A stretch of DNA of 64,000 nucleotides from Anoplopoma fimbria. Taxonomy: Eukaryota > Chordata > Actinopteri > Perciformes > Anoplopomatidae. A program made the translations under genes and the position numbers. The stretch is from NCBI RefSeq assembly GCF_027596085.1, contig NC_072458.1, forward strand, positions 23,529,562 to 23,593,561, written 5' to 3'. Positions 50,271-62,428 of the stretch are shown piece by piece. Positions within the stretch are counted from its first letter, which is position 1. Each line of letters opens with the position of its first letter. Under the pieces are notes generated by a model, which was not told the DNA's origin, searched no databases, and worked only from the letters and a program-made list of their open reading frames with translations.

Positions 50271-51279
50271 ACACTTCCTGTTTATATTTTCCAAAGCATG
50301 ATGGGAAATGTTATGCAAATACACAACAGTTTTAAACCATCATTAACAAACAATGCTTAGCCTCAGAATGTCCCGTTCACATGTTTAAATACATATATAT
50401 AAATATATATTTTACCAACATGCCGCTCCATATGTCATAAACAGACACAGAGCAGTGCACTATGGGGGAGTTCCCCTCCTCAACATAAAATATAAAATGC
50501 CTGTAAACACTGTTCAAAAAACAAAGACGGCCTCTGAGCCGCCGTGCTCCTCCGGCTGTGTTCTTCCTCTGTGCTGGTTAAACAGCAGAACAGGACCTTC
50601 AGGTTGGTTTCCTTCCAAACTGCCCTCTACAGCCCCAAACCAAATCCACCAGCTCTTGGCAGGTTGTGATTTTAACTCTTCGCCTGCTGACCTGAGGGGT
50701 GTGAGAGGTTTAGAACAGAAACTGAAGAAACGCTCAGTAACTCCGTCCTGCTTTGTTTCTGTAGCGCTCAGCTCCAGCAGGCAGAACAAAGCAGAGAGGA
50801 AGCTCACGGGAAGGTTAATGGATTAATAACAGCTCCTCACTGAGAGGGCTGCCAGTTCAAATCCCAGTCTGGCTGAACATTTGTACTGGGAGAGTTGTGC
50901 TGTCAGACTGAGCCTGTAAACAGAAGCAGCTGTTCAGAGTCAGCATGCAGACTGTAACACAGGAAACAGCTGTTTGTCTCTGCTTTCACAGAAACCTCCT
51001 CCATGTTTTTAACAAAGAAGTGATTTAAAACGTTTCACTGAACAAAACGCTGTCAGATCATAACACAGATGAGACCCTCTACAGATTTAGTTTTTAAGTT
51101 TGTAGGACTTGTTGACCAAAAGGTTTTACTACGATTAAAAAACAATGAGATCCAAGCTAAAACGGACTATAGCGGGTTATGAGACACCGTCCTCTGGACA
51201 GACATGCAGAAGGCCCAACGCCTCTACAGAGGAGCCAGACTCACCGTCTAAACGGCTGTTTAGCTTCTTTCTCTGTTGT

Positions 51280-51680
51280 TTGGTGTCACTTTGTAGTCAT
51301 TTTCGATCTTTTTGTTTTTGTTTTATGTCTGTTGTCATTTTTCATCTCTGTACAGCTGTTTTGCATCTGTTATTGGTTTTGTGTTGCTCTGTGGTCATTT
51401 CGTATCTCTTTACACTTATGTTGTGTCTCTTTTTGTAGCAGCTTTGTGTCTGTGGTCATTTGCATCCCTTTCAAGTTTATTTTTCATCTTTTTTTGATGT
51501 ATTGCGTCTGTTTTGTGGTTATTTTGCTTCTATTTGTGGTGATTTTATGGAGAGTTGTGTGTCTTTGCGCCGGTTTGTCTTTGTGTCTCTTTGCAGCTAC
51601 TTTGCATAACTTTCTGGTTTTCTTTAATCTTGTTGGAGCTGTTTTCTGTTTCTTGGTGGTTGTTTTTTTCAGTCTGTGAC
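51280..51680. repeat. Degenerate minisatellite (ttgtgtctctttgtggtcatttt-like)
   Basis: Repeated words gtggtcattt, ttgtgtct, gcatctctt and ttgtagca at irregular 17-40 bp spacing, about 400 nt in all. Open frames here are compositional. Confidence 0.8.
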
Positions 51681-52076
51681 ATTTTGTAGCTGAAATTCAG
51701 CTCAATTTGATATAAATATATCTGGGTTACATAAATATATCCACATGATCTCCTAACAGTTATAACTCAGGCGTCTAGACAACGTTTCCTCAGCGCATCA
51801 GAACAAACTGTTATTATTCTCCTTCTTATTGTTCCCTCCATAAACCTTTGTGAACAGCGTTACATCACTGACAGATGCTGTGGTTGTGTTCTGAGATATA
51901 ATCACCGTTTCATGTTATTAAAGAATAAAACACTCCGACACAGACTCAAACATAATCGGCTCCAATTTGGGACAAACTGCAGAGTTCTGTGGGGAATATG
52001 ATACAGATGGTTTCTTTATTTTTAATAAAGTTTGAGGACGTTCACTTCCTGTTCCACAGCTCTGACATTAGTTGCT

Positions 52077-52139
52077 TTCTTCTTCTTCTTCTTCTTCTTC
52101 TTCTTCTTCTTCTTCTTCTTCTTCTTCTTCTTCTTCTTC
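52077..52139. repeat. (TTC)21 microsatellite forming the exon 6 pyrimidine tract
   Basis: Twenty-one perfect TTC units ending 11 nt before exon 6. There is no AG inside the run. The nearest good branch-point-like CTGAC upstream is at 52062-52066, about 85 nt from the acceptor. Confidence 0.97.
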
Positions 52140-52150
52140 CTGACCTGCAG

Positions 52151-52204
52151 GCGAACGAGCTGGGGATGATGTCGGCCTTCTACAAGTACATCCTCACCAC
52201 CATG
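52151..52204 (+). CDS. grik5: grik5 coding exon 6 (54 nt)
   Basis: 54 nt, exactly 18 codons, residues 240-257: ANELGMMSAFYKYILTTM. It is phase 0 on both sides, so skipping it would delete 18 residues without a frameshift. It matches the KA2 segment between the conserved ILRK and DFP motifs. The donor is gtaaga. The acceptor is unusual: ctgacctgcag preceded immediately by an uninterrupted (TTC)21 microsatellite at 52077-52139, which acts as the pyrimidine tract. About 900 nt of pyrimidine-rich intron follow within 80 nt of the donor. Confidence 0.96.
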
Positions 52205-52279
52205 GTAAGAGCTCGTCCTCACTCATCCAGACTCACTCTGTCCACTCACTTCTCCTTTTATTCATCCTCTTAAAGACAA

Positions 52280-53160
52280 AAGGTACTCATCTGCCATTAA
52301 CTCCCCTCCTCTTCTCTTCTCTTCTCTCCTTCCCTTCTTCCTCATTTCATAGAAAAACTTTCCTTTTACATCCTTTCTTTCCCTCTCCTTAACCTCCTCT
52401 TTTCTAATCTCTTTCTTGTTTCCTTCCTGTTCTCTTTACTTTCTTTACCTATACCTCCTTCTTTTCTTTACCTCCCTCCCTCATCCCCATTTACTTCCTT
52501 ATCCCCTTATCTTTCCTTATCTCCTTTTCCCTTTCCTCTTTCCTTATTCCTGTTGTACTTTCCTTAACCACGACCCCGTCTTTCATCACGTCCATTCCCT
52601 TCTCCTCTTTTCAGTTCCTCTCTACTCTTGTCCTCTTTTTATTCTTTCCTTTTCATCACATTTTTCCAATTGTTGTCCTCCTCTTTCCTCTTGTCATTCT
52701 TTGTCATTTCCCTTTTATTTGATTAACTTTACCATCATCGTCCTCGGCCCCTTTTGTTTCCTTTCCTCAGCTCTACCTCTTTTCCGTTTCCCTCCCTTCC
52801 CTAGAGCTCCTCCTCTTAAATCATATCCTACTCTTTTCTTTCCTCCTTCCCTCTGTCCTCTTTTCCTTTCCTTTCCTGTTCTCTTTCCTTATGACCTCTT
52901 TTCCATTACCTTATATCTTTCATTTTGTTACTTTTGTTTCCTTTTCTTTCTCATTTCTTTTCTCATCTCCTTCTGTTCTTTCCCTTTGATTCATCCTACC
53001 TCTCCTTTGTGCCCTTGTCCTTCGTCCTCTCCTTTCCTTAACTGCTCCCCTTTTCCCATCTCGTCCTTTCCTCCCTCTTTACTTCCATCCTCCTTTCCTC
53101 TCTTTTCTTTTCCTCAACACCATATGTCTTCTTTTCCTTCATTGTTTTCTACCATAACAT
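52280..53160. repeat. Pyrimidine-rich tract (about 880 nt)
   Basis: Built of ctttcc, ttcctc and cttatc words with few purines. A 266-codon open frame through it is compositional: its translation is almost all F, S, L and P with no domain. Confidence 0.9.
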
Positions 53161-53164
53161 CAGC

Positions 53165-53193
53165 ATCTTATCTTATCTTATCTTATCTTATCT
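53165..53193. repeat. (TATCT)n microsatellite
   Basis: Five TATCT-type units at the right end of the pyrimidine tract. Confidence 0.9.
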
Positions 53194-53516
53194 ATGTAGA
53201 GTTAACACCACCCTAATCGTTTTATACCTTTAAGGATGTTTGTGGGTCCCATCATAAAACTTAACTCCCCCCCTCCACCCGCTCATATCTCCTCTTCACC
53301 CATAACTCCTCTCCTCCTCTCTCTTCTCATCACAGATGCATGCTGGTCCCGCCGCCGTTCGTCATCATTATCATTTCACTGTCCGGTGTCGTGCCCTTGT
53401 GCGGAGAGACTTTGCATGGATAATAACTCGTCTCCATCTCCGCCTCGTCTCCAAAAACACCGTCATGTCGCAGACTTTAACGCCGCCGCTCAACAAGTCA
53501 AGGGCGAAAGTGTAGT

Positions 53517-53548
53517 CCCCCCCCCCCACACACACACACACACACACA
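53517..53548. repeat. C11 run followed by (AC)n
   Basis: Eleven C then ten or so AC units. Confidence 0.95.
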
Positions 53549-54041
53549 GCAGAACCCCTGGATAGAAACCAAAAGTAGAATTATTCCCCCACTTCACCGC
53601 TTCCACACACACTGGTACACCTGCAGCTCTGAGTTCGACCTCCTTTAACTTTGTATTAAACACGCTCTGCTGACTGTGACGAGAAGGCTTCAGACGGCGT
53701 GTTGAGTTCAATGCTACATGAAAAGATGGAAAAAAAACAATACAGGAAATAAGCTGTGCTCTTTCCTCAAGCCTCTTTAAATCTCTCACTCACTGCACCT
53801 CTTAAGTCAATATTTCTACATGAACAATGAAGGAGCTTTACAGCCTCTTTTCTCTTTTTGTCATAGTTCATCATCATCATCAGCTTCATCAGCATCATCA
53901 GCAGCTGGAACCAGACAGAGAGTGAGACGAGAAAGCGGCCTCCATGTAAATAATCTGCGTTTAATGAGGGTCAAAGCAAACATTAGATTAAGTTCATTAG
54001 ATTTCAGCTAATTGACTTCAGGATCACACCTTTCCTCCAGA

Positions 54042-54080
54042 GTGATGCCATCTGGACCGATCCGGTCCAGATGGCATCAC
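54042..54080. repeat. Perfect 18-bp inverted repeat, 3-nt loop
   Basis: Left arm gtgatgccatctggaccg (54042-54059), loop ATC, right arm its exact reverse complement (54063-54080). Part of the arm, gtgatgccatct, recurs alone at 54621-54632. Confidence 0.93.
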
Positions 54081-55355
54081 AGTCCGATCCCGTGTGTGAG
54101 TCCGCTGCTCCATCACGTCTAGCGCCACCATCAGGTCAAAAAGGAAACATTTTGATTTATACCTGCAACTGATGATACTCCCATCAGCCTCAGCTTTCAT
54201 TTGTGTTTAGTGCTGATTAGCATAAATCATAAAAAAGGGAACAAATTGAATTTCTTTGGAATTTCTTGGACAATGGAATCTATCCAACTGTTTTACATTT
54301 TTAACATGTTAAACTATTTACATTTTTACAACCTCTGCTCACAGCTCAGAATTTAAGTTTTTACAAGATCTCGTTAAAGCAAATTTAAATGAGACCCTCA
54401 GAAAGAAGAAAAAACAATAACAGGAGTTTTTACAGCTTTTATTTTTTGCGATTGTTTAAAGAAAAAACATTTTCAACCTCAGCAGGTTTTGGGGTTCAGG
54501 TGGTTAAACCTGTTAAATGTGTAACCATATTAGCATGATGACGTTAGCATTTAGCTCAGCGTTAGTTCAAAAGCTGATCCTCAGAGAGCAGCTGGACTCA
54601 CATCACCTGACACCTGTGATGTGATGCCATCTCCAGAGTGTTTGTTAGAGGAACCTTTGGAGAAGAAACCCTCTGTGAAATACTTGACTGACACTTCAGG
54701 CCTCCTTCTAGGGTCTCTAAAATCATTAGATAATTATTTGTCACTTGCAATCTTCTGAAAATGTCTTTTAAAAGCTAACCGATGCCCAACAGTTTTCATT
54801 ATTCAAGCTGCAGAACATTTATCCACGTTTATTCCACGAATATGAATAGTGAGTGTGAGAATATCTGAGTATTGAGTCTGTGTATTGTTGGACCAATGGG
54901 CAGTCTTCTTTAGGCCGAGGGCAGAGGAGAGCAAAACAAAAGGGAGACATGTACAGAGTCTATAAAGCTTTACTGAGTCATGATCTAAACACATGTCAAT
55001 GTTCCAGACGGACTGCGAGCCGGTAGGTGAGTCTCAGGTATTGATTCATAAGCTCATCAAGCCTCTGCAGATATGTGATGTTCATGTTTTCTGAACGAGG
55101 AAGGAGAGAATCTGAATCCTACTTATTGTTCTCTGAGACAGAGCCGACCTCAAAGCGCTCTGATTGGCTGCTGGAAACCTTTTTGAATGAATTTAAACGA
55201 GCGTCTGGTCTGAGCGCTGCTGAACTTTATGGGAAGAGTGTCGCAGTGTTTCCTCGTGGCTGCGACTCCTCCAGCCAGCGGCTCTTTGTGGCTGCTGGCA
55301 GGCCAACGGTCTGACCGTGTTCTTGGCCGGAGCTGAAATTCATTTGGCAACTGGC

Positions 55356-55552
55356 AACTAAAGCAGCAACAACAACAACTAAAGCAGCAACAACAACAAC
55401 TAAAGCAGCAACAACAACTAAAGCAGCAGCAACAACTAAAGCAGCAACAACAACTACAACAACAACAACAACTAAAGCAGCAACAACAGCAACAACAACT
55501 AAAGCAGCAACAACAACAACTAAAGCAGCAACAACAACAACTAAAGCAGCAG
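55356..55552. repeat. Minisatellite of ctaaagcag and (caa)n blocks
   Basis: Nine ctaaagcag blocks alternate with two to six CAA units, giving mostly 18-24 bp periods. Confidence 0.93.
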
Positions 55553-56967
55553 TGTCCCGACCGGCTGCGATGTGTTAAGATAATAAGTGTCGGAGAGATT
55601 CAGGGGGAGATAAACCTCACGCTCACAGCTGCAGAGGGGTTTTTGGACCTCGGGGGTTTTTGGACCTCGATGGTGCAGAAAACCAGCCGCCCTCCTCATC
55701 CTCCACAGGCCGCTTCTGCAGAGCAGATAGAGTCTGTGCCAGAACATTTCTCACCCCGCTGGAGACGAAGCCAAGACGATGATGAAGACATCCGTCTGCC
55801 CGACGCTGTGTCCACAGAGAGACGTGTGGACCAAACTCCTCGCTGGTTCTCTGTTATTCTTTCACCAAATCAAAAGGGGAAAGAAACAACAGTGAAGACA
55901 TAATAAAAACAACATGAACACGAAGAAAGCTTCTCATCAACACGACCCAAACATCCCGACTCAACCAGAGCAAAAACAAACACATCAACAAGGCAAATAC
56001 AAAAAGTATAAATATAATTTGATTAATAACACAGAAAGAGAGAAATACAGACAGAAGAATAAAAAGTTAAGGGTCTCAGATTTCTGTTAAATTAGCTGGA
56101 CGATGATTCATAGTGATTTAACTGATCCTTTTCTCTACCATCATCAGGACGACCTGTAGAAAAGAATAGTTTTTGGCGTATCAGAAATCATTTTCATGAC
56201 CCAGCAGAAGTTTCACCAGGAGGTTTTTGTAGTCTTAACATAACCAAGTTGTAGTTTGTAGCAATTTTGTAGTAATTTCAAGGCCAAACCACAGTGTTTT
56301 TCTATTTAACCTAAATGTTAGTAACAATCAAAACCTGTAATAAATATCATGTCAGTCCTTAGTTGAAAAGATAAACTTGAAGTCATTTAGTTCCCATGCA
56401 GCAGCGTTGCCTTCAGCGGGAGCTCAGATTGAAGGTGAAGTCATGTTTTGCGTCTGCATCTGCAGGTTTACAGCGTCTGTTTTTTAAAACACGACTCCTC
56501 CTGCTTTCACTTCACCGCTGACGCTAAATGTTTCATCGCCAGCGTCTGTTTCAGAGCGAACAGGAACCCTCCGAGAGCCGAGCAAACGGTTTGATTCTGG
56601 TTTGTTTCAGCGGCGGCGCTCAGCGTGAGACCGACTCGTCTTCAAGGACTTTTTGAAGTTCTTTGAAGGTCCCCGGTGTTTGATGTCCATCTTTTTTTTA
56701 AACCTTTTTTTTCCTCTCTGTGAGCCTGCTCTGAATGTAAAAGCTGAACTCGGCATTGTGCAGACTGCAAAAGAAAAAACCCTAATCAAGCCCTCGCTTG
56801 TTTCCTCCTCTTCCTCCTGCTTCCACGTCACTCGTCTGGTTTCTCCTTCCCACTGTGATCTTATTCAACTGTTGATTCTGCATCTCAAAGCTCCTGCTGT
56901 TTCAACACATTTCTAATCAACTTCTCAAAAGATGTAATTATTTCTCCCCCTTTGTGTCTCTCTCCAG

Positions 56968-57129
56968 GACTTCCCTCTGCTGCGTCTGGACGACGTGGTG
57001 GGCGACCAGTCCAACATTCTGGGTTTCTCCATGCTGAACATCACTCATCCTTTCTACCTGGAGTTCATCCGGAGCCTCAACCTGTCGTGGAAGGAGGGCT
57101 GTGATCTCAGTCCGTACCCGGGACCAGCG
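56968..57129 (+). CDS. grik5: grik5 coding exon 7
   Basis: 162 nt, residues 258-311, phase 0 to phase 0. The acceptor is tgtgtctctctccag and the donor gtgaga. The translation contains DFPLLRLDDVVGDQSNILGF, then SMLNITHPFYLEFIRSLNLS and a WKEGCDL segment. Asn281 (N-I-T) and Asn295 (N-L-S) are likely glycosylated. Cys302 is the expected partner of Cys46 in the amino-terminal domain disulfide, by analogy with other kainate subunits. Confidence 0.97.
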
Positions 57130-57214
57130 GTGAGAGACGTTTAAGAAACATCTGTCACTAAATATTTTATGAAATCGGCTTCAACACCTGAGAGAAGCTG
57201 GGTTTCTGACATAT

Positions 57215-57530
57215 TATTTAAAGGGACAGTACGTCGCATTACAGGGGGGCTTATTGGAAAGGGAATATAATATGTATAACTATGTTTTTATTTGTGTTTA
57301 ATCACCAGAAAATAAGAATCGTTGTGTTTTCGTCATTTTGCTACGGTAGCCTGGAATGAACAAAACCAAACACGGACTATAGATGGAGACTTTCAGGGTT
57401 TGCCTCGGCCACCGTAGCTCTGCTACACACCTGTCACACGGGGGAAGTTTTAGTTGGTTGCGAACTACAACCTCACCACTAGATGCCGACATAATGTGTT
57501 ATTCTGATAAAGCCTTAACACACCGGGGGG
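57215..57530. mobile_element. Dispersed teleost repeat fragment
   Basis: Contains attaaatcaccagaaaataa-like sequence near 57297, aaaataagaatcgttgtgtt, then gcgaactacaacctcaccac and tagatgccgacataa. The order matches a short repeat common in percomorphs (from memory). No coding capacity. Confidence 0.5.
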
Positions 57531-58261
57531 ATCTTTTTCCTACATGGAATTTGAATATGCCGCTTTCTGAAAAAGGTCAATTTTTGCAAGCTGCTCTGGG
57601 TCAAGAGGATCTATTCAAACCTTTTCTTAAAAAAAGTGTCTCAGCAAATTCACACGGCTGCAAGTATAAATAGATTTGATAGGAACATCTGAGTATTCTT
57701 TCTTCAAATCAAATCATCAGAGGATGAAATATCCGGACGTTTAGTTCCTGGTGTTGGTTAAACTCACCAAAACGCTGGATTCTAAATTTACTCAACAATA
57801 ATACCAGCAAACAAAACAGCCACAAATAGAAAACATTGTTCAGTCTCCTGCAGATTCAGCTTTGATTGCATTCAGCCGTAGTAATATCTCTTCGTCCTCC
57901 GTCGTTCGTTCTCCTCCTCCGTAATGAAAGGACCCATCAGGACAAATCAATCTCCTCTTTGTCTCGTTTGCAGCTCTGATATCAGCCGAGGCAATAACAC
58001 CGAGCAGACAGCTTTAATAAAGATAATAGTAATGACAATGGAGGTTGTCTCAATCACTGGAGAACGTCTCCCGGGGATTTATTACTCATAGTTATTCACT
58101 TAAGGTGCTCGACGGAGTAGCGATAGAGCCATCAATAAGGTTGTTTTTATTGTAATGAACTTTATTATTGTGATTATTACGGCCATTTACTTGATCATTG
58201 ATGAAGAGTTTCAGTATGAATGACGTGACAAAACACTTTAACGCCTTTAGCCCCGACGTTT

Positions 58262-58800
58262 ATCTTAAAGGAGAGAATCTACAGGTGAATAGAGTAAAAA
58301 AAATATCTAGATATCACTATGAAACATATGACAATCATTTTTTGTATTGGAAATGTTTAAACATGCAAATGAGGCATTATCCTATTAAATATGTGCTAAT
58401 GTTCATACAGTTGCAGAATATGAATGTGAACATTGGATAAAGCCAGGTTTAAAATCTGACGTATAAGCGTCAAAGGTTTTACAGAGGGAATGTTAGATAT
58501 CTATATAATATAAAAATTCTGTGTTAACCTTCAGAATATAGATATGAATGAAGCTGTAAAGTTTGGTGTATGTAAGAGCTGCTGAAGTGGAGATTTATGG
58601 ATCAGAGTCTGAGAAAAAACTCATTCAGAGAAAACGTCCTTTAAAGATATGTTTAGTTAAATTACATACATGTTGAAGACTCTACAGGTGAATAGGGTAA
58701 AAAAATAACTAATAGATATCAACATGAAACTTCACCAGGTGATTAAGTTTTCTGAAATGTTGTGTTTAAATATGCAAATGAGGCATTATCTAATGGTAAC
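58262..58800 (+). repeat. Dispersed repeat family B, right copy (about 1.3 tandem units)
   Basis: ctacaggtgaatag occurs at about 58279 and 58682, and gcaaatgaggcattat at 58365 and 58774: a tandem period of about 403-409 bp. The block 58518-58738 matches 8930-9150 at 218 of 221 positions. Confidence 0.85.
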
Positions 58801-59949
58801 TTTGGGGGAAATCATGATTCGTTGAAATCCTTTCCACAGGTCTTAAAGGAGTGCATTAAAAACACGTAGTGTCTCTCCTCAGAGAAGGCAGGACATGAGC
58901 GTGTTTAGGACCTGACTGTAGCCACAGGTCCTTTTTTTTTACTGTCATAATATTTAATATGAAAATGAATTATGAGCTCATACAACCACTTAACGGCTTT
59001 TCAGACCCTTTTAGCGACCTCCTGCTCAGAGTGAACTCAGTCAGCGCCTCCTTCCTCCCTCAGCGAGTTACTATGGTTACGGTCATCGGTGTGTTGCCGG
59101 GTCACTTTGTCCTAACCCTGAAACGTTTTGAGCACGTAGTTTGGTCAAAGCTGCTTCATAAGTGAAGTAGAGAAAACAGCTGCAAGAGCAGCCTGACAGG
59201 TTATTTTTCTCTGTCTACCCTCCTCAATCTTTCTCTCTCCGAACTGTAATTAGTTATCGTCATCCAGCCCTGAAACCATCAACTCACAGAGAACCTCAAT
59301 CACGTTAAGTCATACATCCGTCTTTTTTTATCAGCCGCCGACAGACTGTGCAGCTCGGCCTCCGTATGATTTGTCTGATTCCCTCAGAGTGTCAGTTTGA
59401 CTGACAACTGACCAAACAGACCAGAACGTCGAACTCTGATAGGATCACTGAACGCGGCGCACACTGAACGGCGCTGATAGCAGGAGCGCTTCACTTACTC
59501 TTTTTTCTGCTGTCATTTCCAATGTCCTCGCCTGAAGGAGCCTAAACAAACACACATTGTTTGTGTAGGACTCTGTGTTTGTATGAGCAATATAAGATGA
59601 AATTGACAGATAATAATCACCAACTCTGCAGCCTTTTGAAACTCGTTTAGTCCCAAGTCAGGAGGAGACCAAACCAGAGCTAAAAGGAAAGCCAATTAAA
59701 TTAGAAATATCAGCAAACATCACTCCAATGGGATGATCATGTTGCTCTATGTCTGCTGGATGAATAAAACAGACTTTGTAAATTAGCCTAGCTTAGCAAA
59801 AACACTAGAAGCACAGGGGAAAATGCTACAGAAAAAGAAAGAACCACAGCTACCAGCAACTCCAAAATATTGTAGTAAGCTAGTTACCAAACATCCAAGA
59901 ACAAATTATATTAATGATATTGTGCAAAGCTTGCATAACTGGTTCCAGT

Positions 59950-60190
59950 GGCAGACTGAGGCTGCACATTAGCATGGTATCCCTTCTGGGATGGCACTCT
60001 AGAGGACCCTGCATCAACTTTTCTCCACCTGAAGGGTACCATGGAGGGCACTTTATCATGTTTTATCTATTGTAAGGTCATCCAAGACCAACTTCAACAT
60101 GTTTTCTCCCCAGAAAGGGCACCTTAGAGGAAACTGTATCATGTTTTATCTACCATGCGGCCATCCTAGAGGGCGCCTCTGCATTTCTTT
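59950..60190. repeat. Degenerate tandem repeat (agagggcac / atcatgttttatct)
   Basis: About four diverged units of roughly 60 bp, each with a gggcacctnagaggn motif and catgttttatct or catgttttctcc. Confidence 0.65.
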
Positions 60191-60333
60191 CTAACATTGG
60201 GGTACAGCCCCCCCGAGTCCACCAGTCTTTGGTTCACAAGCTAGACTAAGTAAACCGGTCTAAGATGACAACGTGGTTAGGAGACAGTCGGCTCTTCACA
60301 GGTTCATTGTATTCTTTTTTTTGTGTGTTGCAG

Positions 60334-60486
60334 CTGTCATCGGCCCTGATGTTCGACGCGGTTCACGTGGTGGTGGGCGCCGTGCGGGAGCTGAACCGCA
60401 GTCAGGAGATCGGAGTGAAGCCGCTGAGCTGCACGTCTCCGCTCATCTGGCAGCACGGAACCAGCCTCATGAACTATCTACGCATG
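60334..60486 (+). CDS. grik5: grik5 coding exon 8
   Basis: 153 nt, residues 312-362, phase 0 to phase 0. The acceptor tract is attcttttttttgtgtgttgcag. The donor gtgaac departs from consensus at +5, where A replaces G. The translation contains [35 protein letters not shown], then [14 protein letters not shown], all conserved in the KA1/KA2 group. Asn332 (N-R-S) is a likely glycosylation site. The IWQHG form is closer to KA1 than to mammalian KA2 at this point, but the other exons clearly favour grik5. Confidence 0.97.
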
Positions 60487-61761
60487 GTGAACACACAAAC
60501 ACTTTTGCATTCTGGGAAACCTTTGTGCTCACTGTTGTCCACACAGATGGGTAAAAAACAACCGGTGGATATGGTTTGGAGTCAGTCTTCTTGTTTTTCT
60601 ATAAAACTATTGATAGGACACCTCCGGTTGCAAACAATGCATAACTCTTTGTATTATGAATTTCATACCAATAAGGTTTGATGTATTCTTGCAGACCTTA
60701 GAAAATCTATTTTTACATGTATGGAAACCTGTAAGGCAGCTTATATTGGAATGAATGGGTGCCATCTTTCAATCTCATAATACTCCCATTGGTTCTCATC
60801 TGTCTCCATTGTAACAGTCCGATGTTTTAGATGTACATCAGTTTCCTTTCTGTGTTTCTAGAAATTGCATCACAGCAAGTACCACCACCGGTCATTGGGC
60901 TCAAAGTCTCTTACAGAATCTGCTAAACCATACAGATTACTTCTAAAAGGAAAGATGTATTTCCCACAATGATGTTGTCGGTTATTCCACAAACGCTGCT
61001 GGCAACCGAGAACATAGTTTTGACGATTGCTTATAGATCACAGGTTTTGGGGTTAAGAGGAACGACCTCCATTCTGTTTCCATGACATCTAGTGGTCGTA
61101 TGAGTTAAGACTGTTGTCTGTGAGGAACAAAGGTAGAAGTGATGTTGTTACAGAGCCTTAAGCCTTTAAAGGGAGGAGGTTAAGGTGGATGGATGGGTCA
61201 ACAAAGTGACTTTGACATGTGACACTGCTGTTCACATCCCATCTGTAACCCAGAGTCAACATTGGTGTCTTTTTAACCTGACCACCATCTTTCTGTAGCG
61301 TTAACCGAGTATTTAGTGCACCTACACAAACCTCATCCATAGAGGTCAGAAAATGTTCATGTAGATCTTTTTTTCAGACGTTTTAGAAGACAAATAATGG
61401 CGTCAGATCAAAAAACACTTGTCTCTCTCTTTTCTTTCCTTCTGGAATCCTTCCTCCCTCCTTCCTTTCCTCTTTCATTTCCATGTTCATTTGATTTATT
61501 CTCGTCCTCCTCTCTCCCCCTTTCTGTCTGTCTGCCACTTCTTGTTCTTTCAGTCCACTGAGGATGCCTCCCCCCTCCCCCTCCTCCCTCTGTATTGTTT
61601 TTGTTGCTCTCAATGCATCACTTCATCATCTCTACACTGTTTTTGGCAGCAACCAGAGACCTCGCTCTCACTCCCTCTCTCTGTCTCTCTCTCTCTCTCT
61701 CTCCCTCTCTCTCTGCCTCCCTCGCCACACAGTTTTTCGGATGTAATTCATCTTGAGACAT

Positions 61762-61893
<132 letters not shown>

Positions 61894-61908
61894 AATCGTG
61901 TTTGCATT

Positions 61909-62142
61909 ACTTTTGGGGACATTACATTGACTTACATTCATTTCCTGGAGACCCTAACCCGAACCATATTCCCTACCAGCCTAAACCTAACCCCCCTTAA
62001 ACCTTAATCCAGGTCTTCATCCTAACATGTATGATAAACGTTATGGGGACATGCAATTAACTCCATTTTGTTTCCCAAAATAAAGCGAGTCCCCACAATG
62101 TGGCTGTGAAATCAGATTCCCCACAAGATGGGTTAAACACGC

Positions 62143-62229
<87 letters not shown>

Positions 62230-62428
62230 CAAAAAAAACACACATTCATTCATACTGTGTGTGTACTGAATTGCACATTACTCACATAATCTCAGGCACA
62301 ACATGCACGCTTGACTGAACACGTATCCCACAAACCTCACTCTCGTATGCACGATCCTGCAAACACACACACGTTTACTTATGTCACTTTTGGGGACATA
62401 ACATAGACTTACATTCATTTCCTGGAGA
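61909..62428 (+). repeat. Duplicated CA-flanked cassette
   Basis: The 43-nt segment beginning acttttggggacattacatt at 61909-61951 recurs at 62386-62428 with two mismatches. Each copy is followed by cctaaccctaa-like words, then gtcccca, then a long CA array (62148-62227 and 62574-62668). Confidence 0.85.
62148..62227. repeat. (CA)n microsatellite
   Basis: Uninterrupted run of 80 nt following gccacat. Confidence 0.97.

Larger units (their letters stand above)
49607..52150 (+). other. grik5: grik5 intron 5
   Basis: Contains the hAT-like repeat at 49785-50270 with a nested insertion, a degenerate tctttgtggtcatttt tandem repeat at 51280-51680, and the (TTC)21 run that forms the exon 6 pyrimidine tract. 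50280-51280 shows no recognised repeat. Confidence 0.6.
52205..56967 (+). other. grik5: grik5 intron 6
   Basis: Pyrimidine-rich tract 52280-53160, (TATCT)n at 53165-53193, C11 then CA at 53517-53548, a perfect hairpin at 54042-54080, a ctaaagcag-based minisatellite at 55356-55552, and a repeat fragment around 56180-56400 (tttcaccaggagg...). 53560-54040, 54090-55350 and 56400-56960 show nothing else recognised. Confidence 0.6.
57130..60333 (+). other. grik5: grik5 intron 7
   Basis: A dispersed repeat fragment lies at 57215-57530 (aaaataagaatcgttgtgtt; aacctcaccactagatgccg). 57850-58200 is high-complexity and TAAT-containing. Repeat family B is at 58262-58800, and a degenerate tandem repeat at 59950-60190. 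58800-59760 shows nothing recognised. Confidence 0.55.

Noticed and set aside
52416..53216. 266-codon open frame in intron 6
   Set aside because: It lies in a pyrimidine-rich tract and encodes mostly F, S, L and P; no domain, and it sits inside an intron of grik5 on the same strand.
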